Assembly: GCA_020860805.1 (NCBI GenBank)
Contig: JAJBTP010000223.1
Location: 1 to 5,917, forward strand
From: Tannerellaceae bacterium
GTDB taxonomy: Bacteria; Bacteroidota; Bacteroidia; Bacteroidales; Tannerellaceae
Direction: 5' to 3'
Length of the DNA stretch: 5,917 nucleotides
The position numbers and the translations under genes are program-made. The notes below the pieces were generated by a model. The model did no database searches, was not told the origin of the DNA, and was given only the letters and a program-made list of their open reading frames with translations. Shown here piece after piece: positions 5,888-5,917 of the stretch. How positions within the stretch are numbered: the stretch's first letter is position 1; every line of letters begins with the position of its first letter.

Positions 5888-5917
5888 GATTGGAATTAAA
5901 TTTAGAATATTATTTGT

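Overview
The window looks like a chromosomal segment from an anaerobic Bacteroidota species, most likely of the order Bacteroidales. The evidence is a clostripain-family (C11) lipoprotein with an acidic surface-export-like signal after its lipobox, a TAnnTTTG-type -7 promoter element, A/T-rich leaders with no clear Shine-Dalgarno sequence, and a Bacteroidota-style small ribosomal protein bTHX. I see no tRNA, rRNA, CRISPR array, insertion sequence or phage signature.

Layout. The left edge (1-52, + strand) holds the hydrophobic C-terminus of a probable membrane protein. It is followed six bases later by a two-cluster [4Fe-4S] ferredoxin (59-283). Convergent to these is a minus-strand pair: a C11 cysteine peptidase lipoprotein (938-2149) and, 19 bases downstream, a flavodoxin-fold NAD(P)H:quinone oxidoreductase (325-918). 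A minus-strand gene for an unrecognised exported or membrane-anchored protein fills 2306-3240. It diverges from a small plus-strand gene encoding bTHX (3315-3439). bTHX runs tail to tail into a minus-strand operon read from the right edge: a radical SAM/SPASM-like enzyme (4676-5887) overlapping by 4 bases a GT1-family glycosyltransferase (3564-4679 as sequenced, 3442-4679 once the frame is restored).

The main observation is that three consecutive genes (the unknown exported protein, bTHX and the glycosyltransferase) are each knocked out of frame, and adding one base to an A/T homopolymer repairs all three. With the repair, the unknown protein becomes 311 residues, bTHX 41 residues and the glycosyltransferase 412 residues. 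The repaired bTHX and glycosyltransferase then end exactly tail to tail with a 2-base gap. Coding A/T tracts that should be 6 long look intact, while the three that should be 7 or 8 are one base short. That pattern points first to homopolymer under-calling in the sequence. Real decay or slippage-dependent expression are the alternatives.

Functionally, the right-hand operon would make and glycosylate, or otherwise jointly modify, an unidentified small molecule or lipid. The C11 peptidase probably acts on the outer surface, and the ferredoxin and quinone reductase are redox genes. No single pathway links the whole window.
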